DNA of 64,000 nt from Digitaria exilis (GCA_015342445.1 JACEFO010000524.1:992001-1056000), one strand, 5' to 3'. Counted from the stretch's first letter, positions 34,691 through 47,220 are shown. Translations and numbers: made by a program. The notes: a model not told the origin generated them from the sequence alone.

Positions 34691-37486
34691 TGTCATACCC
34701 ATTTTTCAAAAGAAAACTGAGTACATCTCATATGTGCGCCAGGATCAAATTACACACATATGATAGACAGTGAGTTAATAACAGAAACAGTACTCAAACG
34801 AATATTTGATAAGTAAAGTATTTATTACACTCACGACTAAGGCACGAAGGCCTGAATTAAACTGGTTCACACGATAACTAAAGACGATAACTCCAAAAGC
34901 ACTCCACAGGCATCAGACTGGTGGAACACACGCCTAGAACTCATCAAGATCGCTGAGGTACTCCGCTCCATTATTACCTTCTGATCCAATGTAAGCAAGG
35001 ATGAGTACACTTATGGTTGGTACTCAACAAGTGAGAGAAATATGCAAGCTATCAAGGAGAGGCTTGGTTTATAGCGGTGAGCATTTTAGTTGATAAGTTT
35101 TTATTAACAAGCAACTACTTACTAGGTTATAAGTATATACCGACCCATATATTAGCATAAAGTAAGCATAAAAAAATAAACCATGAGCATAACCAATAAC
35201 ATATGCATGCAATGATTTGATTTCATATTCCGATAGATTAATCACCTGAGGGTCCAGGCCGTTTATAACCGCGAACACGGCTGTTATAACAGTTTTACAC
35301 TCTACAGAGGTTGTACACTTTCACCACAATTCGCGTAAAAGCTCCGAGGAACTTTAAACCCAACCATACTGTGCAAAAGTAGGCACAATACCACACTCCC
35401 AAGGTGTGATTGCATAGGGACGCTACGAGGCCTTTACAAAGATTCCCTGGTTAGAAACAATCCGCTAAGGTTTCCGGATCGGAAGCAGGCATAACCCTCT
35501 CTAACGGTATAGTGTCTTAGCTAAGCCCACTTTCCGAGAGGACCAGGCTATACACCGTCAACCGCCACCCCCATGCCCTTTCGGTAAGATCATTGCTAAC
35601 CAAAGTTTCTAATTAATTAGCCAAGACCAGAGCCATGTAGTATTATGGTTGTATGGTTAATCATGGGTGGTTCTCCATGTTCCGATTAGCATGGTGATCT
35701 TGTATTAACATGACAAGATATAATAATAAGGATATTCATCAATGTTGGATAGAACCCATCATGAACCAAGGTTAAGCATCTAGCATAGCTACCCAACATA
35801 AAAGTAAACCCGGTGTATCAAGGCTTAGGGTGAAAGACTAGTCATCCTTACATAGGACCCATCAAATTAATGCAACGCGAACAAATGTAAACTTAATCGT
35901 CATGCAATGTGTATAGGTTCAAAAGAGTATGCTGAGGGAGAAATCCACTTGCCTTCCTCAAAGTACTGCGGTGGCTCCTCCTCGTAGGCTTGATCTTGAT
36001 CTCCCTCGAACGGACCGTTCTCTACACGATCGCACAAGCATTCAATCAATAAAAACAAAACAATACACCATACAACTTTTAAAGACGCAAAGACGTGTCC
36101 ATAACTACTGTTGATGCAGAGACGATCGCATGAGCGCAAAGATCACTCAAACCGTATTTGAAACGGTTAAAATATGGCTAAAACAAGGTTCAGGGGCTTC
36201 TCTGTACTAATCCTAACCTTCCAGGGGCTTAGATTAAAGAAACAGAGGACCTAAAGCATAATTTTGTATAAAAACAGAAGGACTTTTGAGTAAAACGACC
36301 AAACAGGACGGCAGGTTAGATTTTTAGAAAGACCAGGGGCTAAACTAGAAGAAACAGGACCTAGATCTAATTATTTTTTGAACTGGCTTGGACTGCGGTT
36401 TGATTTCTAAGAAACTGAGGGGCTTTTCTGCAAAAACGGCACGGCTGACCGGTACGACTCGGTTTGACTCGAGTCGGGTTCGATCTGGGCCGTTGGATCT
36501 AGATCGGATGGCTCTGGACAGCTCTAGTTCAACTGCGGCGGCGCCGGCGACCGGAGACGGCTGCCCGCGGCGGCGCTTCGCTGGAGTTGGGCGAAAACTG
36601 GCCCTAGAGTGCACGGTTTTGGACGATTCAAGGCTTGGGAGATAGCTAGGGATGTGGGAAACCTATTTTGGGGGTTCTCGACGAGAGTTGAGCAACGCCG
36701 AGAGCTCGCAACGAGCAATGGCGGCTCGGTTGCGACGGCGACGCGACGCGACGAAGACGAGCAGCAAGAGGGCACAAGAACGGGCTCGGAGAGACCCTCA
36801 CCTTCACGCGAACCTCGATGGCGAACTCGAAGCGGCGAAGGCGGTCCCGAGAACTAGAATCGCGGCGGCGGCTCTAGGCTAGGGTTTGCGGGGGCGCAAG
36901 CTCGAGGGCGGCGGAAGCTCTGGGGTTGTTGGGTTGAGACAAGGGGGCTCGGGTCGGCGTGCTTATATAGGTCCAAGGAACCCCCAGCTTGCACGCCAAG
37001 GGAGCGATACGGCGGCGTATGGCGCTCGGACTCGGCATGGAGTCCTACTCTCCCACGACGAGAGGAAGAAGATGACAGCTCGGGCCCACGCGTCAGTGAG
37101 AGGAAGAGAGAAGGAAAGGTAACGGCTGCGCGGGTTGGGCCAGAAGAAGAACTGGGCCACGGCTGCGAGTTGGGCCAGGAAAAGAATTTTGGGCCGGCGA
37201 TAAGAAAAGTAGAAGTGGGCTGGGCTAGAAAAGAGAGGGAGAGAAGAGAAGATTTAGAACTAAGTTTAAACTTTTTGTAAACATTTTCCAAATTCAAATC
37301 ATCATCCAAAAATATGTGCAACAGCATGAATGCAACAAAACCTTAATGATTTCTAATTTAAATATTGTTTGAATATTTATGAGCCAAAATTTAAATTTGC
37401 AATTTAATATTTCCTTAAGTAATAAAAGCTAAGGAAATTGGTTACCTATATTGATTTTAGTGTGATGATAAAATTAGGGTGTTACA
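34691..37486 (-). mobile_element. Complete 2.8-kb gypsy solo LTR, antisense
   Basis: The unit runs from TGTCATACCC to GGGTGTTACA (2796 bp) and is flanked by a perfect 5-bp duplication TTAAG (34686-34690, 37487-37491). On the minus strand it begins TGTAACACCC and has a TATA box CTATATAAGC near 36962-36971. No primer-binding site, gag or pol is present, so the internal region was lost by LTR-LTR recombination. GC-rich ORFs at 36350-37320 are LTR sequence, not genes. Confidence 0.93.
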
Positions 37487-37491
37487 TTAAG

Positions 37492-38450
37492 CTACCAATC
37501 TTACCCCCTTTATAGTACGACCAAAGGAAAATAAGGACTTAAACTACTCTAAGTATCTCTCGTCATACAAACGTCACTTAGAACTAGCTTCTCCTTAATC
37601 TTCGTACATATCCTTTGAACCAATACAATTATTTCACCATGATGAGGACCAAGAATGGCATGAAAGCCCATTGTTGCACTAACTTCAAGATTGCCGCTGC
37701 AAAACACACATTAGTCGCAATAATTATATCATCATTAATCATCAAAACTACATTAGGGGCTTAGATGCTCTTTCAGAATGAATGAAGTATTTGTTTCCTG
37801 CACATGGTAGTCTTATTTACTCTTCTACATACAACAAACTTATACATGTTGATTCGCACATTTTCACCATATATCATGGATATGTTCTCATGGATATCTA
37901 ATTTGAAACATTTGTTAATCTCTTAATTCTCAAGTGCATATTATGAAATCCTGAAAACTCAACACTAATAACCTAAGCTCAAGTCAATCAACGTCGAGGC
38001 CATGATGATTGTTGGCTCACCCAAAAGAAGCTAGCCAAAGCCAAACAAGCAAGCAAATCAAGTCAACCTATCCAGCCAGGCATAATTCAGCTATTTATGT
38101 TGCATGTAGTGGAACATGTCCACCAAGATTTTAGTCCTCATTGAGGTGCATGTGATGACTTCAACAATTAATTAATCTCAAGTTCTACTATACCCTAGTC
38201 TCTCATAGATGCTCTATAGGTACGGAGGTTTGTATATGTTTTATGAAAAAGTAAACATGAACTTAGGTTACCTTAGTAAGGTTGAGTAGTGAGGACATAT
38301 TTTCTTAACTAATAAAGTATAATTGAAAGCGATCATGAAGATTCACTTTGCTGCACACTTGTAATGACTACAATGGATAAGCTGCTTTGATTTTTCCAGC
38401 TGAATGTTTATGATGATTTGGTTCCACTTGTATTTTGTCTTTGTTTGATT
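37492..38450. other. Transposon-derived flank, no gene
   Basis: The first 400 bp look like the continuation of the element invaded by the solo LTR. The rest is AT-rich with no recognised feature. Confidence 0.35.
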
Positions 38451-38451
38451 T

Positions 38452-39725
38452 TCAGAACTCAGGGTGAGAATTGAGAGAAAATAGTAGAAAAGAATAAACA
38501 ATATTCCATCCAGAAAATGCTCGAATTGATGGAGAAGGCCTCAAAACAGGTCTAACAGAAGTTATCATCAATATAGAAGATATTGGGCCTTCACTAAAGC
38601 CTACCACGGAAAGGAGGTTGCCGAGAGGCGATGGCAGGGGTCTGACCGGCCCCTTGGGCCGCTGGCCCACCATTGAGGTGATTTGGCCTTCCCTTTGCCG
38701 AGGCGGTTATATGACGGTTCTCTATGTCGGTTATGCTGATTACCATACTAAGGATCTCCCAAACCGACCTTAGATGCCTATATAAGCAGCGGCACCCCTT
38801 ATTCATTCATTCATTCATTCATTCATTCCAATCCACTCTAGTTGGGATCAACAGAAGACACATCACCACAATTAGAGCCTCTTTAATTCTCTCATAGATC
38901 TAGTTCTTAGGATAAGAGAAGCCAGTTCTAGTTCATCATCGTGATCAAGACCATCTTGAGATTGGAGTTCATCTTCAATCTTGGGTATAATTTTGTATCT
39001 TATTAGTCAGATCTTTATTAAGTATTCAGAGTTGTTATATAAAGTTTGTGCTATATTTATAGTTTATTTCTTCATACAGTGTGCTATCATGAGTAATATA
39101 AGTTGTGTGAACAAATTAATCATATATGCTAGTATAAAGGTCTGCGGTGCTTTATGCTTGTTTCTAGCCTTTTGCTTGTCTATGGTAGGAGCCCTGGGGA
39201 AGCTAGAACATTTTTCATGTACTCAAGCATGGTGCTTGGATGTTATGGATTCCCTTGGATATATCTTATCTCTACCAGTTATACGAGGTAGGCAACACGT
39301 TGTGACAGAATTGTTTGTCCGGCTTATTTATAAGCTTTGCGTAATCCTCTCTGCTAGACTTTGGAGAGAATTTTATTAGGTACTTGGGCCTTGGAGTTGG
39401 ACTGGGTATTCTCCACTTAATACTAGGCTTTAAAAATTAATTTCAATATATGACCAATATAAGTTTTACTAACTTAGTAAATATATTTAAGTATGTTACT
39501 CTTAGACTGCTCTGATATTCTTAAATAGAGTTTTGATGTATATCAAAGGTTTTTTGTTAACTTCATTACTTATATTACACTTATATATGACGTCGTGTAA
39601 GTGGTAACTAATAATGATAGTTAAGAACACATGTGTTTATTAACTTCATTATTGGCTACCATGGAAGCACCAGCTATGATTAATGATTATCTTAGTAATG
39701 ATATTAATAAATACCCTTATAAACA
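38452..39725 (+). mobile_element. Gypsy LTR remnant (right part) ending at a primer-binding site
   Basis: A TATA box CCTATATAAGC is present near 38776 and an (ATTC)n run at 38801-38828. The LTR appears to end AAACA just before a primer-binding-site-like sequence. The left border is unclear. A 132-codon ORF at 38981-39379 lies between TATA and LTR end and shows no domain, so I treat it as chance. Confidence 0.55.
38801..38828. repeat. (ATTC)n microsatellite
   Basis: Seven perfect ATTC units lie just after the LTR TATA box, in the presumed transcribed leader. Confidence 0.95.
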
Positions 39726-39729
39726 TTTA

Positions 39730-39748
39730 TGAGGCCGTTGCCAGGGAA
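39730..39748 (+). other. Retrotransposon primer-binding site (tRNA-Asp type)
   Basis: TGAGGCCGTTGCCAGGGA matches 15 of 18 bases of the complement of a plant tRNA-Asp 3' end (TGGCGCCGTTGCCGGGGA). It marks the junction of an LTR and a lost internal region. Confidence 0.65.
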
Positions 39749-40561
39749 ACCTAATAATGGTGTTAAGAAATGTCAACACCGACCCATATCTCAAAATAGT
39801 GGGCAGTACATAGAAATAAATACCCTTACTGATTGCTTTTGAAAATGATTGTATCTATCAGTTCTAGTTTTGCGCAATACATAGAAATCAATTTTTGATG
39901 GGCCATTAAGTTCCAATTTGTAAACATGTTCCTTTTGCTTTCTGAAATTTTTGCAATAAAAGAATATCATGATTATTTTTATATCTTAGTGTTATGTCTC
40001 AATACTATGTCAATTTTATTTGTTTAAACATTATCCATTTATTATTACAAGCTCCTCAATTTCATAAGTTTGGTAATATGTGATCCACCGGGTTGGTAAG
40101 ATCACCACACAATCTAGCTCTGTGAACACATATAACCTAATATATGAAACAAAACATTTGTGTTGTATAACTTAGTGCAATGCGATCCCTTATACAATAC
40201 GGTAAACACAAACTTCTGTGTGCAACCTTAATTATGTTATGCTAGCGAGCCAAGCTCAACAAATTGTAGAGGTGGATAGTTTGTGCTGACATAGCTCAAG
40301 TCTATGCATTAGTACTCCAGGCAATAAACACAGTGCATACACCTAATGACTAATGGAGTAGCTCTCTTGTATTATGAAATGGGATGCTCATGTTCTCTCC
40401 CGATTTGGTGGCCTCACACATTGATCTTCCTAAACTTAATCTCTTTCTTCATTGTTAACAACTACGCAAAATAAATAGTATGCATACCCAAAATTACTAA
40501 AATAGTCAAAACCGAATCAACCCATGGATTGAAAAATATGAATAGAGTAGCATTTCATTAT
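39749..40561. other. Decayed internal retrotransposon sequence, no gene
   Basis: AT-rich. No gag or pol motif could be read on either strand. Confidence 0.4.
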
Positions 40562-41390
40562 GTGTAACACCCAAGAAAAACAGCGAGAAATATATGTTGA
40601 CCAAGCACTTTGAAGAAAGATGAAAAATTGACTTTTTGAACGATTGCTATGGATGATTTGCGACCGTAGGCGAGAAGAGCTCAATGACACGATCCTGTTT
40701 TACTACCCATATGTTTTGTTTGGACATTGGATGACTATAGGACATGGTGATCATGTTTCAATTTAGTTTGTTGGAAGAATAAGAAGAAGAAAAGTATGTG
40801 ACATGTTTGGCGACCGTGGAGTCGACTCCTGATTTGCTCACCCGTGGAATTCCATGCACCCTTCGGCTTTCCTTTGCCCCTGCATTAAAAATAAAGAGTC
40901 TTACCTTCTCCCACCATATCTTTGTCTCCCATGTACATCTCGCTTTCTTCCCTACCGTGTTCAGATTCCCCAACGTTTCACTATTCATTCTGACTTTTCA
41001 CTATTCCTCCCTCACAAAACATGTTTCCCAGCGAATGCTACAGTATTTTTTTTCTACAATCTAAACACACCCGCATGGTTCCTGCCCCTGCCAATCTGAT
41101 TATTATGCTTCTGCTGCACAAAGGAGGAAGGAGAGGAAAAGGAAGAGGAAGGAAGAAAAAGGGGTTGAAGGGAACACTAGGCTTTTGGGAGAACAAGGTA
41201 AGATGTTTTTTTTATCTAATCTCCTTTGATTTGAATGAGGTTGAGGGTCTGCACACATCTTTTATATATATTGGATCAGTGAGGGAATAGAATTGAATGT
41301 CGTAATTAGATCCACCTAGAGGCCGAATTAATTTACCTACATATTGATTTTTTTTATAGAGTACTCAAAGATCTTTCCACGGAGTTCTAT
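40562..41390 (+). mobile_element. LTR fragment starting TGTAACACCC
   Basis: A clear LTR start (TGTAACACCCAAGAAAAAC) is followed by sequence of LTR character. A MITE interrupts it near 40955. The end was not found; sequence to about 42100 may belong to it. Confidence 0.45.
40955..41072. mobile_element. Tourist-like MITE, family copy 2
   Basis: About 118 bp closely related to the copy at 33922: same order of TTCACTATTCATTC, CTCACAAAACA, CAGCGAATGCTACAGT and CTAAACACACCC. Target duplications are not clear. Confidence 0.7.
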
Positions 41391-41393
41391 TTC

Positions 41394-41542
41394 GGGTGTG
41401 TTCACATTGTAGGAAAAAACACTGTAGCTTTAGAAAAAACACTGTAGCTAAGCTCTGGGAAGCGTGTTTTCTGAGAGAGAGGAATAGTTGAATAGTGAAA
41501 AGTTGGAATGAATAGTGATTAATTTGAAAACTGAATAGGGCC
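41394..41542. mobile_element. Tourist-like MITE, family copy 3 (inverted)
   Basis: 149 bp in opposite orientation to copies 1 and 2: starts GGGTGTGTTCACATTGTAGG and ends CTGAATAGGGCC. TTC flanks both sides (41391-41393, 41543-41545), a slight departure from TTA/TAA. Confidence 0.72.
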
Positions 41543-41545
41543 TTC

Positions 41546-43117
41546 ATTAATTATGTGTTGGCCATATGGTTTAGATGATATTGTAGTTCAAAGATGATTG
41601 TTTTGTTTTCACAAGTTTATGGACAGTAGTAGATCTACTCTGTTTCTGAGGCCTTTAATGGTTGAACCTGTTCCACCAGTGTATACGAAAGTTGTAGAAG
41701 TTTTATAAGCTTTCCAGATTTGTTTAAGAACATAATTTATGGTTGGATATATCTCTAGATATAGTATTTCCAATTGGACTTCCAAACTTTTCTTTTAGAT
41801 TCAGCACTCAAGGTTCTTTCCATAATTTGGGTATCCTTTCGCACTTTATTGCTAAGATGAACAACATGGGAGTTGTATAGGATATAATTATATATGCTCT
41901 GGTGAAGTATCATATTTTTCGGAAGAATGATTTACTGATTAGAAATATTTTACCAATGACTATAAGAATTACAAGCAAATTTCAACATCTGAATTGGATT
42001 GAAGTTTAGGGCAGTATGGGCTCTGAATAATAATAGTATGACATGTTGATGTTGTAGTGCTTGTTCTGTAGATTCCTAAGATGTATTTATTTCCTAGCAT
42101 TGCTTTTGTAGATTTAGGATACAAAAATGGCATCAGCCCTTCTGTTTTGACATGAAACCATACACGTCGTTTGTTCTGTATGATGGGTTGGGGGGTAGTA
42201 GCACTTTATTTGGGATTCTTGTGTGCTTGTATGAATGTTTGTACGGAGCTCATGATGCTAAACAGGTGGTGCACCATTGGATCGTGGCTACCTTACATTC
42301 TTTCGATCTTTGTCGAAGGAAAGTTGTGGTTTTTCTACATCTTTGACTGGTTATTTATATGCTACCTACGCTTTTAAATTCAGAACCTTACTCAAAGCAA
42401 TATGAACTCAATATATATCATTTTCACTGATTATTGAGTTTTTCTACCCACAACGCTCAACTTATGCTCTTCCACATTTTCCCGGAATCTAGATGTTTGC
42501 TTCAGACCATTGGTCTTCCTTGTGATTTTTCTCCAATGGCTCACCATCTTCGAAGTCCCAGTAGTAAGGGTCATGCTTATGCTGTTACTCTAATTGAGCT
42601 TTGCACCTCAGAACTGCTAGTGTTCTTGGACTCTGCATCATCAGATAAGTTGTGATTGTGCTTTCTTCTCCATCTAATTTACCTACACAACCTACATGCA
42701 TTAAAGACAAAATTGTGTCATGTATTTTCTTAGCACACAAAAATTTGATAAATGGACACCTGTTTTCTAATTTGACTCACTCCATTCGCTGAAGATATTA
42801 TATGTTGTTTGTTAGTGATGCGAATATGGACCTACAACACTATAAGTTACTTAAGAAAAGCATAAAACAATTACTTTTACATAAAAGCTATACATTGATG
42901 ATCATGTAACATAGTACCAATGTAAGAAACATTGGTGAAATGCAATCATATATAGCTGAGCTAATGTAGTCTCCCCTTGTCTACCGAGTGAGAGTGGGTC
43001 TTCCATTCCTACCAACAGTGAATGTGGGTTGAGTAAGCCAGTTATGTGTATTAATTATATTATTGAGTGGCTTTTGAACCCGGTGACTATAATATAGTGG
43101 ACCCTTCTATATAAACA
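41546..43117. other. No recognised gene
   Basis: The left half may be LTR debris. Two overlapping ORFs at 42152-42377 and one at 42434-42655 (plus strand) show no domain. I looked here for further exons of the receiver gene, such as a GARP SHLQKYR motif, and found none. Confidence 0.4.
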
Positions 43118-43998
43118 TCAAATCTTATTTGTACTAAAAGTGCACAATGTTGTGTTGTGAAACAATAGAAAAATGTTATAAAACAAAAAAATCAATAACA
43201 CATGAAAATTGCAACCTGGAAATAGATTCCGAATCATCTCTATCCTTCGAGGCCCAAGGTCAACATGTTGCCATAAATTACATATGGCAACAGAATCAAG
43301 AGGTTTCTTCTCCAAAAAGCATGCACCAAGTCGAACACATTTCCTTATCATTTCTATTGTTATAGTAGTTGACATCACTGCTTCAAAGATAAGACATAAA
43401 CATATCTATTTCTTAAAAACTGATTTACCATTGAAGTACAAAGGGCTGCATGTATATAATTTTATATAGGAATAGGAATCTCTTCTATAAGAAACTAAAT
43501 ACTTACTTATCACTTGGATGTTTTTATGCATCTTTATGGCCATGTCGTGAAATTGAAAACCTGGTACCTCTTGCATGTGCACGGCTACCAATAAGAAATC
43601 AACATCTTGTGCATGATCCTTTCGAAAATTGAGTGCCCTTATAGGACTCATGTATACAGTCACTGGTAAAGTAAAGCAAAACTAAGAGCCAAAAATGGTA
43701 AAGTAAATCGAAACTAAGAGCCAAATCATAAGTTCGTAACACAAGAAATTTACAGAAAAAAATAAATCATAAACCTAGGAAAAGGTGCAGTAGCTGTATA
43801 ATGCACCATAATTGGAAAGGTCAACCTTGATGCTCATGTACATATAATGTTAGTTGTTTTCATATAAAAATTATGGAACCTACCATGAAGATTGTGGTGA
43901 GGGAGCATGTTCCTCATGTAGTTAATGTGGTATTCATCTTCATCAACGGCGATGACTCTAAGCTCGTTTGCAAGATGTCCAGTTCTCCTTGAAGCCAT
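43118..43998 (-). CDS. Divergent pseudo-receiver (type-B response-regulator-like) protein
   Basis: Three exons (43998-43884, 43662-43507, 43377-43118) join by GT-AG introns in matching phase to give 176 aa. The fold of a receiver domain is readable: NELRVIAVDEDE (12-23) for the acidic pocket, VTVYMSPIRALNF (39-51), DVDFLLVAVHMQEVPGF (58-74) matching the family's VISDVNMPDMDGF, VIMMS (89-93) as in plant type-B regulators, GACFLEKKPLDS with the conserved Lys-Pro at 115-116, and NLWQHV. The phospho-acceptor Asp is Ala65, so it cannot be phosphorylated there: a pseudo-receiver. No GARP DNA-binding domain follows, and the last 30 residues turn hydrophobic, so the true 3' end may differ (a donor at about 43215 is possible). 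It could be a recent pseudogene, but exons and phases are intact. Confidence 0.72.
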
Positions 43999-44071
43999 GG
44001 TTGTCCCTAGGTTGGGTTGGTCTTCTTTTGGTGTTTGTTTTGTGTTTGAAGAACTTGTAAGCAGCACAACC

Positions 44072-44079
44072 TATTTATA
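44072..44079 (-). promoter_or_regulatory. TATA box of the pseudo-receiver gene
   Basis: TATAAATA on the minus strand, about 75 bp upstream of the chosen ATG (43998). The spacing leaves room for a short 5' UTR and supports that ATG. Confidence 0.6.
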
Positions 44080-44080
44080 G

Positions 44081-45011
44081 AGTGACAAGTCTGCTATATA
44101 TCATTCAATCTCTACCTCCACCTATATCTCTATCTTTATTTCATTCTTTATCGTTCTAATATCATCATATCATTGTCCCTTCTATCTCTACTTGTTTTAA
44201 TTCCAATGTATGTCTCGATACAGATACAAAACTTATTAATTATATTGCTTATTCAATGAGTACCATAGCTTAAACAAATTTGCACAAATGACCATACTTC
44301 ATTTTCCAAACATTCAAAGAACAAAAACAAGGAATTGTCTTATGCATGATGATAACACAGAATGATAAAAATATATTTTGCACAACCATAACAATTTACT
44401 TTTTAATAAATATTTAGATGCATTAAATCATTTTAGTTTTCTAATTTCTCATGAAGATGCATGTCAACAAACTTTTATGAATCAAGAAAAAAAGTATGCG
44501 AAACTAGCTACCTATGATCCGTACTAAAATTACTTCAAAAAAGAGTTTACAAAACAAAAATGACGTATATCAAAAGGTCCTTAATGCACACTTATAAATG
44601 CAATAATGAATTATCACCAAGATACATGTATCATCAGAGATGAATGAATCATACTAAATGTTATAGAAATGATTTGCATTTCTCTCATATATGTTCTAGA
44701 CTAACAAAAGCATATCTCTAACATAAATGTTGACAAGGGCTAGAGCAACCTTCTTATACCACAAGCATGGTAAAGGAAGCTCCGTCAAAATTTTTATATC
44801 CATGAATATGTACCCAAATTGAAATCAAAGCTCCGTGCACATATTTAAGGGGAGTCTTTCTCTATACTCGGAATTTTGATATCTTTCATCTATCTCTATT
44901 TTGCTCTCATGACAAAGAATGAGGTATATCGAAATTATATCTCAAGTCTTCCTTGTGCTTTTTGTATGAAGTTGACTTGAATCCATTTTCATCACTCCTA
45001 TATGAGGTTGT
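44081..45011. other. AT-rich, no recognised gene
   Basis: Nothing supportable was seen on either strand. Confidence 0.45.
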
Positions 45012-45131
45012 CATCAATTACCAGAAAGGAGAGAGAATGAAAGCATCTAGGCCCCATGTTAGTGTTTTGGTAATCAATTACCAGAAAGGAGAGAGAATGA
45101 AAGCATCTAGGCCCCATGTTAGTGTTTTGGT
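45012..45131. repeat. Perfect 60-bp tandem duplication
   Basis: Two adjacent copies of a 60-bp unit (45012-45071 and 45072-45131) look identical. Each contains GAAAGCATCTAGGCCCCATG and TGTTAGTGTTTTGGTA. The unit spans the left end of a copia LTR and its flank, so the LTR start is present twice. Confidence 0.9.
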
Positions 45132-46377
45132 AATTAATGACAACACTTCGTGCGCTAATAATTTCATTAGAGAATTGAGAATAGGTTAAGTTGAGCTAAT
45201 CAAGCTATGGTGATGGACTTGAAGAAAGTGGAATAAATAGTATAATTGATGCATATTCAAAGATGTAAATCCGAATCATGTTGGAAAGCTCAACACAAAG
45301 GCATATGATAGGGATTTTATTTTTTGTCGGTCAAGAGGAGCTTAGTTGTGGAAATTGACAGAATTAACAAGCTAGAGAGACATACAAACAAGTGGGGCCA
45401 ATTTCATTTGATTAATGAATCTACAGTGCCACTTTGCTCAAATATATGAATTGCATACATATAGGATGAGAGTTTTTCGAAAGGTCGAAAAATCTTATCT
45501 AATAAAGTGGTTTCAAAAGAGTACCTTTTGTTGGACTGTGGACCATCCAGCCGTTCTGGGCGGACAGTCCATCTCTTTATGAAAAATGGTTCAAAGGCTT
45601 TGGTGCCTGTCTCTGATGGTTGGCAGACCATCCGCCAAGAGGCGAAAAACCATCCACCATTGCCAGTAAAATCAAGCAGAGGCTCTGGTGTTCTATGGTG
45701 GAATTAAATTTTAATGGGGGACCGTCCCCCTAGGGGTGGCGGACTGTCCAATGGCTAATATTTCGACTAGTTCGGTCTACACACCATTCCATGGAAAAAC
45801 TTTTTGAACAATGGATCGTCCAGCCTCAGTGAGGCGGATGGTGTGTGAAATTGAAACGGTCCAGTTTGATAGTCTGGGATGTGACACATAGCCGTTGGAC
45901 TTCAGTGGTGAACCGTCTAGCCCTATAAAGGCAGATGGTCCATGAGAATTCTGAGAACATAGGATTTGAACATAATGGTTAGATTTTGGAGTGCCCTCTA
46001 TACATATCCAACCCCCGACCCTGGGAGAGCTCTCTTGGTAGTGTGGAACACTTGAAACACCTATTTGAGAACTCTTACATATTTTGCATAGAGATTGCAC
46101 CCTTGGTGAGTTTACGAGAAACCTAGTGCATTGCATCCATTGTTTGGGCTTGTTACTCTTGGAGGTTGATGTCTCCTAGATGGCTCGGAGGAGAAAAACC
46201 ATTGAACCCTTACAAGGTGATTATGAATGAGGTATCCAGAACTTGTTAATACTAGTTGTATGGAGGTATCCACATGATCTATGAGCACTCAGGTAGAAGT
46301 CTGGGTGGACAAACTTGCAGAAACTAGAGGGTCTACATACGAGCAGTGCTATCTAAAGTGAACCCAAAGCCCACTAC
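45117..46377 (+). mobile_element. Copia-type LTR (SIRE/Maximus-like), right border uncertain
   Basis: It begins TGTTAGTGTTTTGGTAATTA followed by ATGACAACAC, typical of long copia LTRs in grasses. The middle (45520-45930) carries repeated GGCGGACNGTCC-like motifs in both orientations. An end near CCCACTACA (46369-46377) is plausible but not proven. No gag or pol follows. Confidence 0.6.
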
Positions 46378-46739
46378 ATGATTTCTAGCTTTTTACCTCT
46401 GTGTTAAGTTAATCCTAGTCTCCTAAATAATACTTTTCATACATAGTGCTAACATATGAAATAAATACCCACAATATCACAAATACATCATCTAACATAT
46501 TAGTCATACTAAAGTCCATATATAGGACTGAATCATGCATACTGCATGGAAAAGCACAGACAATAGGCCTAAACTAGCACTGAACACCTTGCTAATTGCT
46601 TTAATCTTCTATTTAGCACTTTGGAGGATGGAGCACTTAAAAGTGTATGGAACACTTACCAATACCTTCTTTGAGTTCAAGCACACTTGAAACGATGAGG
46701 ACATGGGATTTTTTAGCCCCAACCAAAGGAATAAGTGAT

Positions 46740-47220
46740 TGCATAGCTATTGCAACTTCCTGTGTGGCACCGACTATTTTGATGCACTTAGTAGAGGTAC
46801 CACCAAAATAGTCGGTGGTGCCACACCATCTATCAGTTGTGTCCATGCTCCTAAGATCTAAACAATGCATCAAAGCTTTGAATAGTGCACTAACTATTTG
46901 GAAGCTATCATCATTGACTATTTCCATGCTTCAGCATTAGAACCAAGTATTTCGATGCTATCATCACCCAACATTTTACACGCTTTAGCATCAACACCGA
47001 CTATTTCAATGCTACCATTAGAAAAGCATCTGAGGTGTTGTTTTGATCGTTTTATGTCATTTTCTGCTGATTTTCGTCCTAGATTTTTTTGTGACCTCTG
47101 TAATAGATTAGAGAACATTTTCAACCATTTGCATGGCTTCAAAACATCCTTGAAACCTACTAAAAAATCTACAAAGATATATATTGAAAATCATGTTAGA
47201 TCCAATGGCTATGTTAGCCG
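46740..47220. repeat. Transposon fragment with CGACTATTT inverted repeats, second copy
   Basis: Several direct and inverted copies of ACCGACTATTTTGATGC lie at 46770-47010. They are the same family as the repeats at 34210-34530. Confidence 0.6.

Noticed and set aside
38981..39379. 132-codon hydrophobic ORF
   Set aside because: It lies between the TATA box and the primer-binding site of a gypsy LTR remnant and begins with a non-ATG codon; no family motif.
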